Source: Aureococcus anophagefferens
Taxonomy: Eukaryota > Sar > Pelagophyceae > Pelagomonadales > Pelagomonadaceae
NCBI RefSeq assembly: GCF_000186865.1
Contig: NW_008705569.1
Location: forward strand, 1,250,054 to 1,314,053
Reading direction: 5' to 3'
DNA length: 64,000 nt
Position numbers and translations under genes: made by a program. The notes beneath the pieces were generated by a model. That model was given only the letters and a program-made list of their open reading frames with translations. It was not told the origin of the DNA and did not search any database. The first letter of the stretch is position 1. Every line of letters starts with the position of its first letter. Positions 1-7,821 of the stretch are shown one piece after another.

Positions 1-311
1 TCGTCGCTGAGGCACTCGCCGAGCACGCGCTCGCGGAGCTGCATGGCCACGGGGCCCGCCACGTACTTGCCGACGATGGGCACGGCGCGCTGCCAGAACT
101 TGGCCGCGCGCGCGAGCTTGTTGGTGGGCTTCTCCGTGGGCGCGGTGCTTGTGGACGCAGCGGCGCGCGTCGTGAGCGGCGTTCTGTAATTGCTCGCGCG
201 CGTCGTCCGAGCGAGTCGCAACGAAGTTGTTGGAGTTCTGTAATTGCTCGTCGTCGACAGCGCCGCGGCGGCGGCCACCGCCCCGAGGATGCGCCACGGA
301 AGCGGCGCCAT
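1..311 (-). CDS. Partial gene, possible ABC1/AarF-type kinase N-terminus
   Basis: The minus-strand frame opens with ATG at 311 and stays open to the window edge, so about 103 residues of the N-terminus are visible. It begins with a hydrophobic Ala-rich leader, then a Ser/Thr/Arg-rich stretch that could be an organelle-targeting peptide. The motif KFWQRAVPIVGKYV follows, resembling the segment just before the ABC1/UbiB kinase-like domain. No kinase motif lies inside the window, so the family call is weak. The leader contains a near-exact duplication encoding SNYRTP twice (around 181-200 and 234-253). Confidence 0.35.
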   Translation of the reverse strand, partial: MAPLPWRILGAVAAAAALSTTSNYRTPTTSLRLARTTRASNYRTPLTTRAAASTSTAPTEKPTNKLARAAKFWQRAVPIVGKYVAGPVAMQLRERVLGECLSD

Positions 312-411
312 TGCCAGCGCGTGAGTGGCGCGGCACCAGCTCGTCACGATGTTGCACTCTGTTGCACGCGATGTTTGTGGCAATTTGCTCTTGGTAGGAA
401 CCGAGCGCGCC

Positions 412-1278
412 ATGGACGCGCGCTGGGACGCGCTCGTCGCCCTGGAAAACCAGGCGACGGCCATCCGCACACAGCTGGACCTGCGCGAGCAGGATGCCGA
501 CGCCTCCGCCGCCGAGATCGACGCCCTGAGGGACGCCGAGGAGCGCACGAACGCGCAGATCGCCGCCGCCGCGGAGGCCATCGAGGCCGCGCGCCGCGCC
601 GCGCCGCCGATGGCCGGCTTCGTGCGCGCGGCGCCCGCGCCGGACGACGACGCGAGCGACGGCGAGGGCGACGACGACGGCGGCGGCGCGCCGCGCGCGG
701 CCGGCGGCGGCGACGTCGCGGCCATGTACCGCGACCTCGTGGGCGCGCCCCCGGAGAAGCCGCCGATACCGACCGTGTCGCGCGACGTCGTCTGCGACGT
801 CTGCGGCGTGACCTACGACCGCGCGCAACAGGCGCGGCACGAGTCGTCCGTCGCGCATACCTTGTCGCTGAAGTTCCGCCCCCGGACGCGGCGCGTCGCG
901 CTGCCCGACGGCAACGTGGGCGCGCAATTATTGGACCGCATGGGCTGGCGCGACGACGGCGAGCGGCCGGGCCTCGGCGCCGCGGGCCGCGAGGGCCGCG
1001 TGCAGCCGCTGCCCGTGGCCCTGAAGAGGGACACCACGGGCCTCGGCGCGAAGGCCTACGAGAAGCGCGTGTCCCACTTCCGCGCGCGCGACAAGGCGGC
1101 GACGGCGCATCCGAGAGCGGCGCGACCGCGACCGCCGCCGGCGCCGGCGAAGACGCAGGGCGTCAAGCGCAAGGAGGCGCGCCGCGCGGAGGCCGCGACG
1201 AAGCGGCGCGACGCGAACCTGCGCCGGGACCTGGGCGACCGCGACATCCCCGAGGGGTACGAGGCCCTGTTTCGATAA
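412..1278 (+). CDS. C2H2 zinc finger and G-patch protein (GPANK1-like)
   Basis: The frame encodes 288 residues from ATG 412; in-frame starts further upstream (ATG 349) are possible. The order is an N-terminal coiled coil, an acidic Gly/Asp-rich linker, one C2H2 finger (CDVCGVTYDRAQQARHESSVAH split over about 22 residues near 125-147), and a G-patch (LLDRMGWRDDGERPGLG, about 170-210). A basic tail ends in EGYEALFR. Finger plus G-patch followed by KRVSHF is the arrangement of GPANK1-type proteins, which are thought to act in RNA processing. I see no ankyrin repeats. Only two bases separate its stop from the convergent cyclophilin stop. Confidence 0.6.
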   Translation: MDARWDALVALENQATAIRTQLDLREQDADASAAEIDALRDAEERTNAQIAAAAEAIEAARRAAPPMAGFVRAAPAPDDDASDGEGDDDGGGAPRAAGGGDVAAMYRDLVGAPPEKPPIPTVSRDVVCDVCGVTYDRAQQARHESSVAHTLSLKFRPRTRRVALPDGNVGAQLLDRMGWRDDGERPGLGAAGREGRVQPLPVALKRDTTGLGAKAYEKRVSHFRARDKAATAHPRAARPRPPPAPAKTQGVKRKEARRAEAATKRRDANLRRDLGDRDIPEGYEALFR

Positions 1279-1280
1279 CC

Positions 1281-2075
1281 TCAGTTCGCTCGTTTAATGG
1301 AGCTGATGCGCGTGAGCTTCGGGTAGACCTCGTCGAGGTACGCGTTCCCGTAGTAGATCGCCTTGCCCTGGTTGACGCTGCCGCCGAGGCCGCCGGTCAA
1401 GCTCTCCACGAGACCGTAGCCCGCGTAGGCCTACCAAGCATGACGGTGGCGATTTCTCATTGTTTTCCCACCCCGAATCTCTCGAAACTCGTCACGGCCA
1501 CACAGGACGCTGGCGTAGGCCTTGTCGACGAGGTCCATGCCCCGCGTGACGCGCGCGAAGGGCACGAAGCCCTGCGCGTCGAGCATGTTTGGCAGGCCGC
1601 CGTTGTCGCCGAGGTTGACGTAGATCTGCGTCGTCCTCGTGTTCTTGCCGCCGCTCGCGAAGGAGAGCGTGCCCCGGGCGTTCGTCGTCGTGCGCGGCTC
1701 GTCGAGGAGCCGCTTCTCCTTGGGCAGAAGCCACTCCTTGTTGACCGCGGGCTCGCCGGCGATGCCGAACTGCGCGACGTAGCCCGGGAGCACGCGGAAG
1801 AGCCGGCTGTCGTCGAAGAATCGGGCGTCGACGAGCTCGCGGAAGCGTTCGCTCGCGAGCGGCGCCCAGTCGGGCCGCACCTCGACCTCGACGTCGCCGA
1901 GCCCCTCGAGCGCTATGGAGGCTGTGAAGGGCTCCGGCGCCGCCGCGACGGCGAGGGTCGGCGCGACCGGCAGCAGCGCGGCGCCGAGCACGCGCCGTCG
2001 GTCGATTTGCTGCAAACCGCTGGTTGCAACAGCGAGGAGCAGCACGGCTTTTGCCATGCTCTGCGAGAGCTGCAT
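1281..2075 (-). CDS. Thylakoid-lumen-type cyclophilin (peptidyl-prolyl isomerase)
   Basis: Two exons, 2075-1521 and 1430-1281, give 234 residues. Exon 1 has a hydrophobic leader, then a twin-arginine segment RRRVLGAALLPVAPTLAVAA with an Ala-x-Ala end, as expected for plastid lumen import. A cyclophilin fold follows, with ARGTLSFASGG and TTQIYVNLGDN. Exon 2 supplies the family C-terminus (GYGLV, QGKAIYYGNAYL, YPKLTRI). The intron is a family C introner between two copies of GCCTACGC (gene sense), and removing it restores LVDK-AYAGYG exactly. The protein should catalyse prolyl isomerisation in the thylakoid lumen. The catalytic Arg region looks divergent, so activity is uncertain. Confidence 0.8.
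1431..1512 (-). mobile_element. Introner family C, copy 1 (intron 1431-1520)
   Basis: An 82-bp element lies between direct 8-bp repeats GCGTAGGC at 1423-1430 and 1513-1520 (GCCTACGC in gene sense). Read in gene sense it starts CAGCGTCCTG and ends GCTTGGTAG. It aligns along most of its length with the element at 35231-35310. The intron is one repeat plus the element, 90 bp, with a GC donor inside the repeat and AG at the element end. No clear terminal inverted repeat is visible. Confidence 0.8.
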
Positions 2076-2218
2076 CAGCAGTGCTCGAACTCACTGCGAG
2101 CAGCTCGGCCTTCACTGCGAGAGCTGCAATGCCATAATGCCGGACCTCAGTTGCACCTCAACCACCACCTTGAAGCACCAGACGATGGTGCAAATCCCGA
2201 TGCTGCCCCCGTGAGAGC

Positions 2219-5200
2219 ATGCTGGTCGCGTGGCTCGCGGTCGCCGCCTGCGCCGCGGCGTCGCCGCTGCGCGTGTCGACGTTCCAGGCCCTCGAGGCCG
2301 CGGCGTCGCGGCACGGGGACGTCGAGGTCTTCGTCGCCGCCTCGCCCCTGCGCTGCGACCGCGAGATCGCCATCGTGGGCAACGTGACCGTCTCTAGCGC
2401 GAACGGCACGTTGGACGGCGGGAACGCGACGCGCTTTTTCCGCGTGGCCGCCGGCGCGTCGCTCCTCGTCAAGGACACGGGCCTCCGGAACGGCTTCGCG
2501 GCGTCCGGCGGCGGCGGCCAGGGCAGGAAAAGGGTGATTCAACGTCGCTTCAAAGTGAGTGTTCCGCGCGCGTGCGTTTCGGAAACAGCACCCACGCTTC
2601 GAGAGCGCTCCGAGAGATGATCGCTCGTCCAAAAATCAGCCGAAACGAGCGGAAAACGACCGAGATAGGAGCCTTTGAAGTTGGGAATTTCGCACCCTTT
2701 TCCTGCCCAGGCGGCGGCGCCGTGGCCTGCGACGGGGGCGTCGTCGCCTTCGAGGGCCCGTTCGCGCGCCACGCGAACAACGTCGCCGGCATCGCCGCGG
2801 ACGAGGAGTCGGGCGGCGGCGGCTTCCTCATGGCGCGGCGGTGCGACGCGTACCTGCTCTCGGGCGCGTTCGAGGGCGGCCGCGTCGAGAGCAAGCACGC
2901 GGTCAGCGGCGGCGGCGGGGGCGTGCTGCACCTCGTCGGGAGCCGGGCCCTGATCCTCGGCGGCGAGTATCGCCGGAACTCGGCGTCGCTGTCCGGCGGC
3001 GTCTTCTTCGTCGCCGGCCGCGAGGACTGGATCGCGGTCCTGACCGTCGAGGGCGGCGTCTTCGAGGACAACCACGCCATGTGGGGCGGCGTCGGCGCGG
3101 TGACGCTCGGCGGGGCCGTCATCGTGCACGGGGGCCACTTCGCGAACAACTCGTGCCAGAGCTCGGGCGGCGCGTTCCACTCGGGCGTCATGGGCAGCCC
3201 GTTCCTCAACGGCGGCGTCTACCTGTGTGCAAATCAAATCTTCAACCCGACTTCAATGTGCGCGTATTTGAATGTTTTGACACAAGCTCTTCGGCTGGGC
3301 TTCGAGAACTCGACGAGAGCGATCGATCCGTCCAAAAATCAGCCGAATCGACTTCGATGTGACCGAGCTAGAGAATTCTGAAGTTTGGTCAGGACCACCC
3401 AAACCAGTGGTTGGTTTCCACACAGGCGTCTACGAGGGCAACTACAACTCGCTCGACTTCTACGACGACGCGCGGGGCACGCCGGGCGGCGTCCCGAGGC
3501 CGCGAGCGATGGGGGACGCCTTTCCGTAGGCGCGGGCACCGCGGCGAACGTCGCGCACAACCCGGACAGCTCCTGGACCATGGTGCGGAGCGGCGAGTAC
3601 CGGGGCCTCGACTCCATCGACGCCGCGCGAGCTCGGCGGCGTCGAATCATGCTCTCGGAAGCGCGCCCCGGAAGAAAACATCCCCCGGTAGGTTCACGGG
3701 CGACGGCAACACGCTCTTCGCGGGCGGCGCCTACGGCGTCGGCGGCGGCTGGTGCTTCTTCCTCGAGACGCCGCTCGGCGTGCGCGACTCCATCATCTCG
3801 CGGCGCACCGTGCCCGCGACGGCGGTGCTCGACGGGCGGCCGGCCGTCGCGCTCGAGGTCGGGAACGCCTATCTCGACGGGTCGTCCGCGCTCTGCTTCG
3901 CCCCGGGCTGCCACGCCATCGCCGTCGACGGCGTCGCCAACTGGACGCTCGGGAGCCGCTACTGGCCGTGGGACGCGCGCGTCGACGGCGACGGCCCCTT
4001 CGCGCTCCGCGGCTCGCGGCTCGTCCCGGGCGCGTGCGCGAACGCGACCTGGGCCGTCGACGGCGCGGCCCGCGGCGGCGCGTCGGCGGTCCGCGTCCCC
4101 CGGCTCCTCGCCGGCGCCGCCGCGGCGCTCGCGGTGCTGCTCCTCGCGGCGGCGGCCTTCGCGGTCCGCGAGCGGCGGAGGGCGAAGCGGGAGCACGCGT
4201 ACGAGCTGCCGCTCCTCGTCGAGCCCGAGTCGATCCCGGACGCGTCCCTGGAGAAGCTCGTCATGGTCGCCATCGGCCTCGACGACCAGCTGCGCTGCGT
4301 GCTCTGGAGCCGCGGGGCCGCGGCCGCCACGGGTTTGGACGAGGCGCCGGCGACGCTCGGCGAGTTGCCCTTCCAGACGGACCGCGACCGCGCGTCGGCG
4401 CTCCGCGAGTGCGCGCGCGTCGTCGAGCGCCGCGGCGAGCCCCGGCCCTTCCCGCTGCGCCTCGCGCGCGGGCCCTACCGCGACCGCGTCGGCCTCGTCG
4501 TCCAGTGCGTCCGGAACGGCGCGGGCGGCCACACGGTCCTGGGCTCCGAGGTCGACGGCGGCGTCCGCGAGCCTCTTTGACCGGGAGCATCGAAGATGTA
4601 CTCGATAGGTCGACGACGCGCTGCTCTCGCTCGCGCACGCGCCGTCGGAGAGCTCGGGCCAGCCGGAGGACGACGGGGCGCGCGACCACCGCCCCGGAGC
4701 CCGGCGGCGGTCGCGGTCGCCCTCGCGGTCGCCGCCGCCGCGGGGCATCGCGAAGCTCCTCGAAGCGGGGGCGCCCCTCGACGACGTCGAGGAGGCCGCG
4801 TCCTTCTGCTCGGGCGAGGCGCGCGGCGTCCCGCGGATTCGAGCCCGTCCGAGGGATTATGACCGGGGGGTTCCTAGGCGACACGCGCCTCGAGCGCGGC
4901 TCCGTCGTCTCCGAGGCCGCGCCGGCCGCGGACCTCGCGGTCTGCCACCCCGACGCCATCGCCTTCGTGAAGATGCACGACGCGGCCATCGTCGCGGGCG
5001 TCGCCTTCCACCCGCACCCGGGCCCGCGCCGGCGTCCCGCGGCCGCCGCGACTTTCGACGACACCGCTCCGTAGGTCTCCGCCGCTTCGAGCGGCCGGAC
5101 TGGGAATTGCTCCGCCGCTCCCCGGACGGCCTGAACGAGGACGCGGGGGATCGCAACGGCCTCCTCGCCGACGACGCCATTCCGCCGCAGCGCCCGGTCC

Positions 5201-6454
5201 GCGACGGCCTCCTCGACGCGCTCTTCGAGTACCCGGAGCCCGGCGTCTACCTGTGGGCGGCTGTGTGGAAATCAAATCTTCAACTCGAATTCAATGTGAG
5301 CGTATTCGACAGTTTCGACGCGAGACTTTTTCCTGTGCTTCGAGAACTCGACGAGAGCGATCGATTTGTCCAAAAATCAGCCGAATCGACTTCGATTTGA
5401 CCGAGCTAGAGAATTCTCAAGTTTGGTCAGTGGTTGATTTGCACACAGGTGGGCGGCGGCGGACCCCGGCGAGCTCCGGCTCCTGTTGCGGCCGCGCTAC
5501 GAGGGGCCCCGGGCCTTCGGGCGCACGGCGGGCAACTGGTGGCCCCTCGTGGGCCTGCCCCGGGCCGGCGAGCGCCTGAGCGACGTCGCGTTCCGCTTCC
5601 CCGGCGGCGCGGTCGAGTTCGGCGGCGCGGGCGTCTGTGTGGAAACCAAATCTTCAACCCGACTTCAATGTGAGCGTATGCGACAGTTTCGACGCGAGAC
5701 TTTCTCCTGTGCTTCGAGAACTCGACGAGAGCGATCGATTCGTCCAAAAGTCAGCCGAATCGACTTCGATTTGACCGAGCTAGAGAGCTCTGAAGTTTGG
5801 TCAGGACCACCCAAACCAGTGGTTGGTTCCACACAGGCGGGCGTCGCGCTCCGCTGGTGCCTCTACTCGCCCTTCGGCGGACCCGACGACGACCAGGCGG
5901 CCTGCGCGCGCCTCGCGCGGCGCGCGCCGCTGCCGCCGGAGCGGCTCTGGTTCGCGGGCTGCTGCCTCCGCGGCTACCCGCTGCCGCCGTGGCTCCCCGA
6001 CGCGGCGCGCCGCGGCGAGCTCGAGGCCGAGGGGCGCCTCCAGTACACGTCGGACGTCGACGTCGTCGTCAAGGCCACGTCCGTCGACGACGGCGCCTAC
6101 CTCCGCTCGAAGGCGCGCGTCGCCGCGCTCGCGCGCGCCAGGGCCGACCTCCGCGACCGCCACGCGGCCGTCGGCACCGCGGGCGACCGCCGCGCGGCGC
6201 TCGCGGCGCTCGCGGCGGCGCAGGCGGCCTACCACGCGGCCAAGTCGGCGCTCGTGGCGACGGACGCGCTGGCGGTCTACGCGCGCGGCCGCGCGGAGCG
6301 GCGGACGCGGCGCGCGCTCGGGCTGCTCGACGAGTCCAAGGCGCGCGCGTACGCGCGGCTGCGGGTGCTGTGGATCGGCGCGCGCGACCCGGCGTCGCGC
6401 CTGTCGTGCCTCCCCGAGGACGTCCTGGCGGGGGTGCTGATGGCGCTGCTGTGA
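2219..6454 (+). CDS. Ten-exon beta-helix/PAS-like single-pass membrane protein
   Basis: Exons 2219-2510, 2711-3214, 3426-3476, 3530-3626, 3692-4550, 4609-4813, 4878-5021, 5075-5252, 5449-5626 and 5837-6454 join in frame to 1041 residues. A signal peptide (MLVAWLAVAACAAASP) leads a Gly-rich ectodomain with repeated GGVF and GGAF turns typical of right-handed parallel beta-helices. A hydrophobic segment follows (LLAGAAAALAVLLLAAAAFAV) with a basic stop-transfer. The cytoplasmic part starts with a PAS-like stretch (VMVAIGLDDQLRCVLWSRG) and ends in an Ala-rich helical region and LPEDVLAGVL, which is F-box-like. All nine introns look like introners. I do not know the ligand or output. The last exons could belong to a second gene, but phases agree throughout. 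Confidence 0.55.
2519..2710 (+). mobile_element. Introner family A, copy 1 (intron 2511-2710)
   Basis: A 192-bp element with inverted repeats GGGCAGGAAAAGGGTG and CACCCTTTTCCTGCCC, perfect over 16 bp. It is flanked by the 8-bp duplication GCGGCGGC (2511-2518 and 2711-2718). Gene-sense ends are CAGGGCAGG and CCTGCCCAG. The left duplication gives a GC donor. Removing 2511-2710 restores the frame of the beta-helix gene. The internal orientation is opposite, relative to its gene, to that of the other four A copies. Confidence 0.93.
3223..3425 (+). mobile_element. Introner family B, copy 1 (intron 3215-3425)
   Basis: A 203-bp element with ends CTGTGTGCAAATC and GGTTTCCACACAG, flanked by GCGTCTAC at 3215-3222 and 3426-3433. 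The 211-bp intron uses the GC of the left duplication and the element's CAG. Excision joins GG-VYEGN in frame. Confidence 0.93.
3485..3529 (+). mobile_element. Introner family C-like, short decayed copy (intron 3477-3529)
   Basis: A 53-bp GC-AG intron is needed to pass from one frame to the next. After eight bases it begins GGCGGCGTCCCG and it ends TTTCCGTAG. The flanking repeats are degraded. The shared GGCGTCCCG start and TAG end link it to the other short introns in this gene. Confidence 0.45.
3635..3691 (+). mobile_element. Introner family C-like, short decayed copy (intron 3627-3691)
   Basis: A 65-bp GC-AG intron is required by the reading frame (phase 2). After eight bases it begins GGCGGCGTCGAATC and it ends CCCGGTAG. 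I see no convincing target duplication, so this is either an old insertion or a different intron type. Confidence 0.4.
4559..4608 (+). mobile_element. Introner family C, short copy (intron 4551-4608)
   Basis: A 50-bp element beginning CGGCGTCCGCG and ending CTCGATAG. It is flanked by GTCGACGG (4551-4558) and GTCGACGA (4609-4616), 7 of 8 matching. The donor is GT from the left repeat. Removal joins SE-VDDALLSLAHAP in frame. It shares TTTGACCGGGA with the long C copy at 35231-35310. Confidence 0.65.
4822..4877 (+). mobile_element. Introner family C-like, short copy (intron 4814-4877)
   Basis: The 64-bp intron begins in GCGAGGCG and ends GTTCCTAG before GCGACACG (6 of 8 matching). The element contains CGGCGTCCCGCGG and TGACCGGG, both shared with other C copies. 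The frame shifts exactly as needed to reach the segment AVCHPDAIAFVKMHDAA. Confidence 0.5.
5030..5074 (+). mobile_element. Introner family C-like, short copy (intron 5022-5074)
   Basis: The 53-bp intron begins in GCCCGCGC and ends CTCCGTAG before GTCTCCGC. The element starts CGGCGTCCCGCGG. The duplication is decayed (5 of 8), but intron phase and element start and end agree with the family. Confidence 0.45.
5261..5448 (+). mobile_element. Introner family B, copy 2, internally deleted (intron 5253-5448)
   Basis: A 188-bp element with ends CTGTGTGGAAATC and GATTTGCACACAG, flanked by GTGGGCGG at 5253-5260 and 5449-5456. The GT donor comes from the left duplication. It lacks the 15 bases GACCACCCAAACCAG present in the full B copies. 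Confidence 0.92.
5635..5836 (+). mobile_element. Introner family B, copy 3 (intron 5627-5836)
   Basis: A 202-bp element with ends CTGTGTGGAAACC and GGTTCCACACAG, flanked by GCGGGCGT at 5627-5634 and 5837-5844. The intron is 210 bp, phase 0, and has no in-frame stop, so retention would add 70 residues rather than terminate the protein. Confidence 0.92.
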
Positions 6455-7382
6455 CATCCTAATTTTGCCATCGACGTTCCGCGCTCGCTTCGCGGCGCTC
6501 TCGAAGTTCGCATCGGGCTTGGTAGCTCTCGTGCCTTCGCGTCTACGCGGAGCATAGCGGCAGCCGATGGTGCGGTGTTTACCATGTGAGAGGTGGCCGC
6601 TCCTCTCGGTGCATCTTGACGAAGAACATGAAGAATCAGGGTTAGGCTCGGAGCGCAAACTCAAAGCACTGTTTAATCGCGCGCCGCCCCGCGTCTTGCG
6701 AGCCGTTTCCCCTACGTCCGACCCGTACGATTGTCGCCCGTCCGTGAGAAGCTCCCCCTGTCACCGGACGGCCTCCTTCGACAAGTCGACGGTGGTTTCG
6801 TGTGTTTTTTCGTCGTATTCAATGCATCACGTCGTGCGACTGAATCGACTGAAAATATCACTGTGGAAAAATTGCGGGCGGGGGTCGTGCGCCTCTCACC
6901 ACCCTCACATGGTGTCCAGGGGTGTGTATGACCTCATCCCCCGCCTGCTACGCCCCCTCTTCTTCATGGATTCGTTCGCGATCCCCGATCGGGTCTCGGG
7001 CGAAGGACTCGACGTCGAAAGAATTGCGGGCGGTGGGTCACGTTTCTCCCGACCGGCTCCCCACCGTGTCGGGGGGCGGGGTGAACCCCGTGAGCACCTC
7101 GCACGCCTCGATCCCCTCTCGTGGGCGACGCGTCGGCCGCTCGATCGGTCGATCGTTTTCGATCGGGCGGTTTCGCGAGAGCCCGTCGCGAACCACCGCT
7201 GCTACCCCGTCACGGGCCCTCGGGTCGACCCCCCACGGTGTCGGGGCGGTGGGGTGAACACCTCGCACGGCTCCCTCTTCTCCCGTGACGCGTCGGTCGA
7301 TCGCTCGAGAATCGCTCGAAAACCATCGACTCGATCTCGACGCTTCATAGGTTCAAAACACCACCACACACACATCATCAAA
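6455..7382. promoter_or_regulatory. Long intergenic region upstream of the AAKKP-repeat gene
   Basis: About 930 bp with no gene I can support. It is less GC-rich and more mixed in composition than the coding parts. It holds a diverged direct repeat (see 7060-7135 and 7228-7300) and several GATCG-rich stretches. It probably contains the promoter of the 7383-7625 gene and the 3' end of the preceding transcript. Confidence 0.4.
7060..7300 (+). repeat. Diverged direct repeat in the upstream region
   Basis: Two blocks share CACCGTGTCGGGG/CACGGTGTCGGGG, then GGGGTGAAC, CACCTCGCACG and GACGCGTCGG in the same order, at about 7063-7133 and 7231-7300. Both are followed by runs rich in TCGATCG. This looks like a duplicated promoter block. 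Confidence 0.5.
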
Positions 7383-7625
7383 ATGGTCGCCGCCAAGAAA
7401 CCCGCCGCCAAGAAGCCCGCCGCCAAGAAGCCCACGGCGAAGAAGCCCGCCGCGAAGAAGCCCGCGGCGAAGAAGCCCGCGGCGAAGAAGCCCGCGGCGA
7501 AGAAGCCCGCGGCGAAGAAGCCCGCCGCCAAGAAGCCGGCCGCCAAGAAGCCGGCCGCCAAGAAGCCGGCGGCGAAGAAGCCTGCCGCCAAGAAGCCCGC
7601 GGCGAAGAAGCCGGCCAAGAAGTAG
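7383..7625 (+). CDS. Small Lys/Ala/Pro repeat protein, histone H1-tail-like
   Basis: ATG 7383 begins an 80-residue protein made almost wholly of about 15 copies of the pentapeptide AAKKP (one copy TAKKP) after MV. Such pure Lys-Ala-Pro repeats resemble the tails of histone H1 and the small H1-like proteins of some protists and bacteria, which bind and compact DNA. There is no globular winged-helix domain. The codons vary (GCC, GCG, GGC contexts), which argues against a recent slippage artefact. The frame is open well upstream, but that part looks non-coding. The call as a chromatin protein is an inference from composition. Confidence 0.6.
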   Translation: MVAAKKPAAKKPAAKKPTAKKPAAKKPAAKKPAAKKPAAKKPAAKKPAAKKPAAKKPAAKKPAAKKPAAKKPAAKKPAKK

Positions 7626-7821
7626 ACGCGCTCATCGCGCTCAAGACTTCCCGTGCGACGACGCACGACGACCGCCCGCTCTTTCCGAATCCCACGTTCC
7701 CCGGCGCGCAAGCAAGCAAGCACATACGAGTACACCCCCAGTACGTAATCCAAATTAGCGCCTGACGAACTTGAACGAGCGAGCGAACGAACGAAAGAAA
7801 ACAACCTGTTCAGAAGAAACA
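7626..7821. other. Intergenic region between convergent genes
   Basis: About 200 bp of 3' flank shared by the AAKKP gene and the J-domain gene. It holds a short GCAAGCAAGCAAGCA run and an AACGA-rich run near 7770-7800. No gene is seen. Confidence 0.4.

Noticed and set aside
2521..2708. Family A elements as ordinary MITEs unrelated to splicing
   Set aside because: All five lie inside coding regions at positions where excision with one duplication restores the frame, which actin confirms.
5486..6454. A separate gene starting at 5486 that reads through the introner at 5635-5836
   Set aside because: The exact 8-bp duplication and splice signals show an intron. The open frame through it is coincidental, though noted as a finding.
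7383..7625. AAKKP repeat as an assembly or sequencing artefact
   Set aside because: The units differ at synonymous sites and one reads TAKKP, so the array is not a copied single unit.
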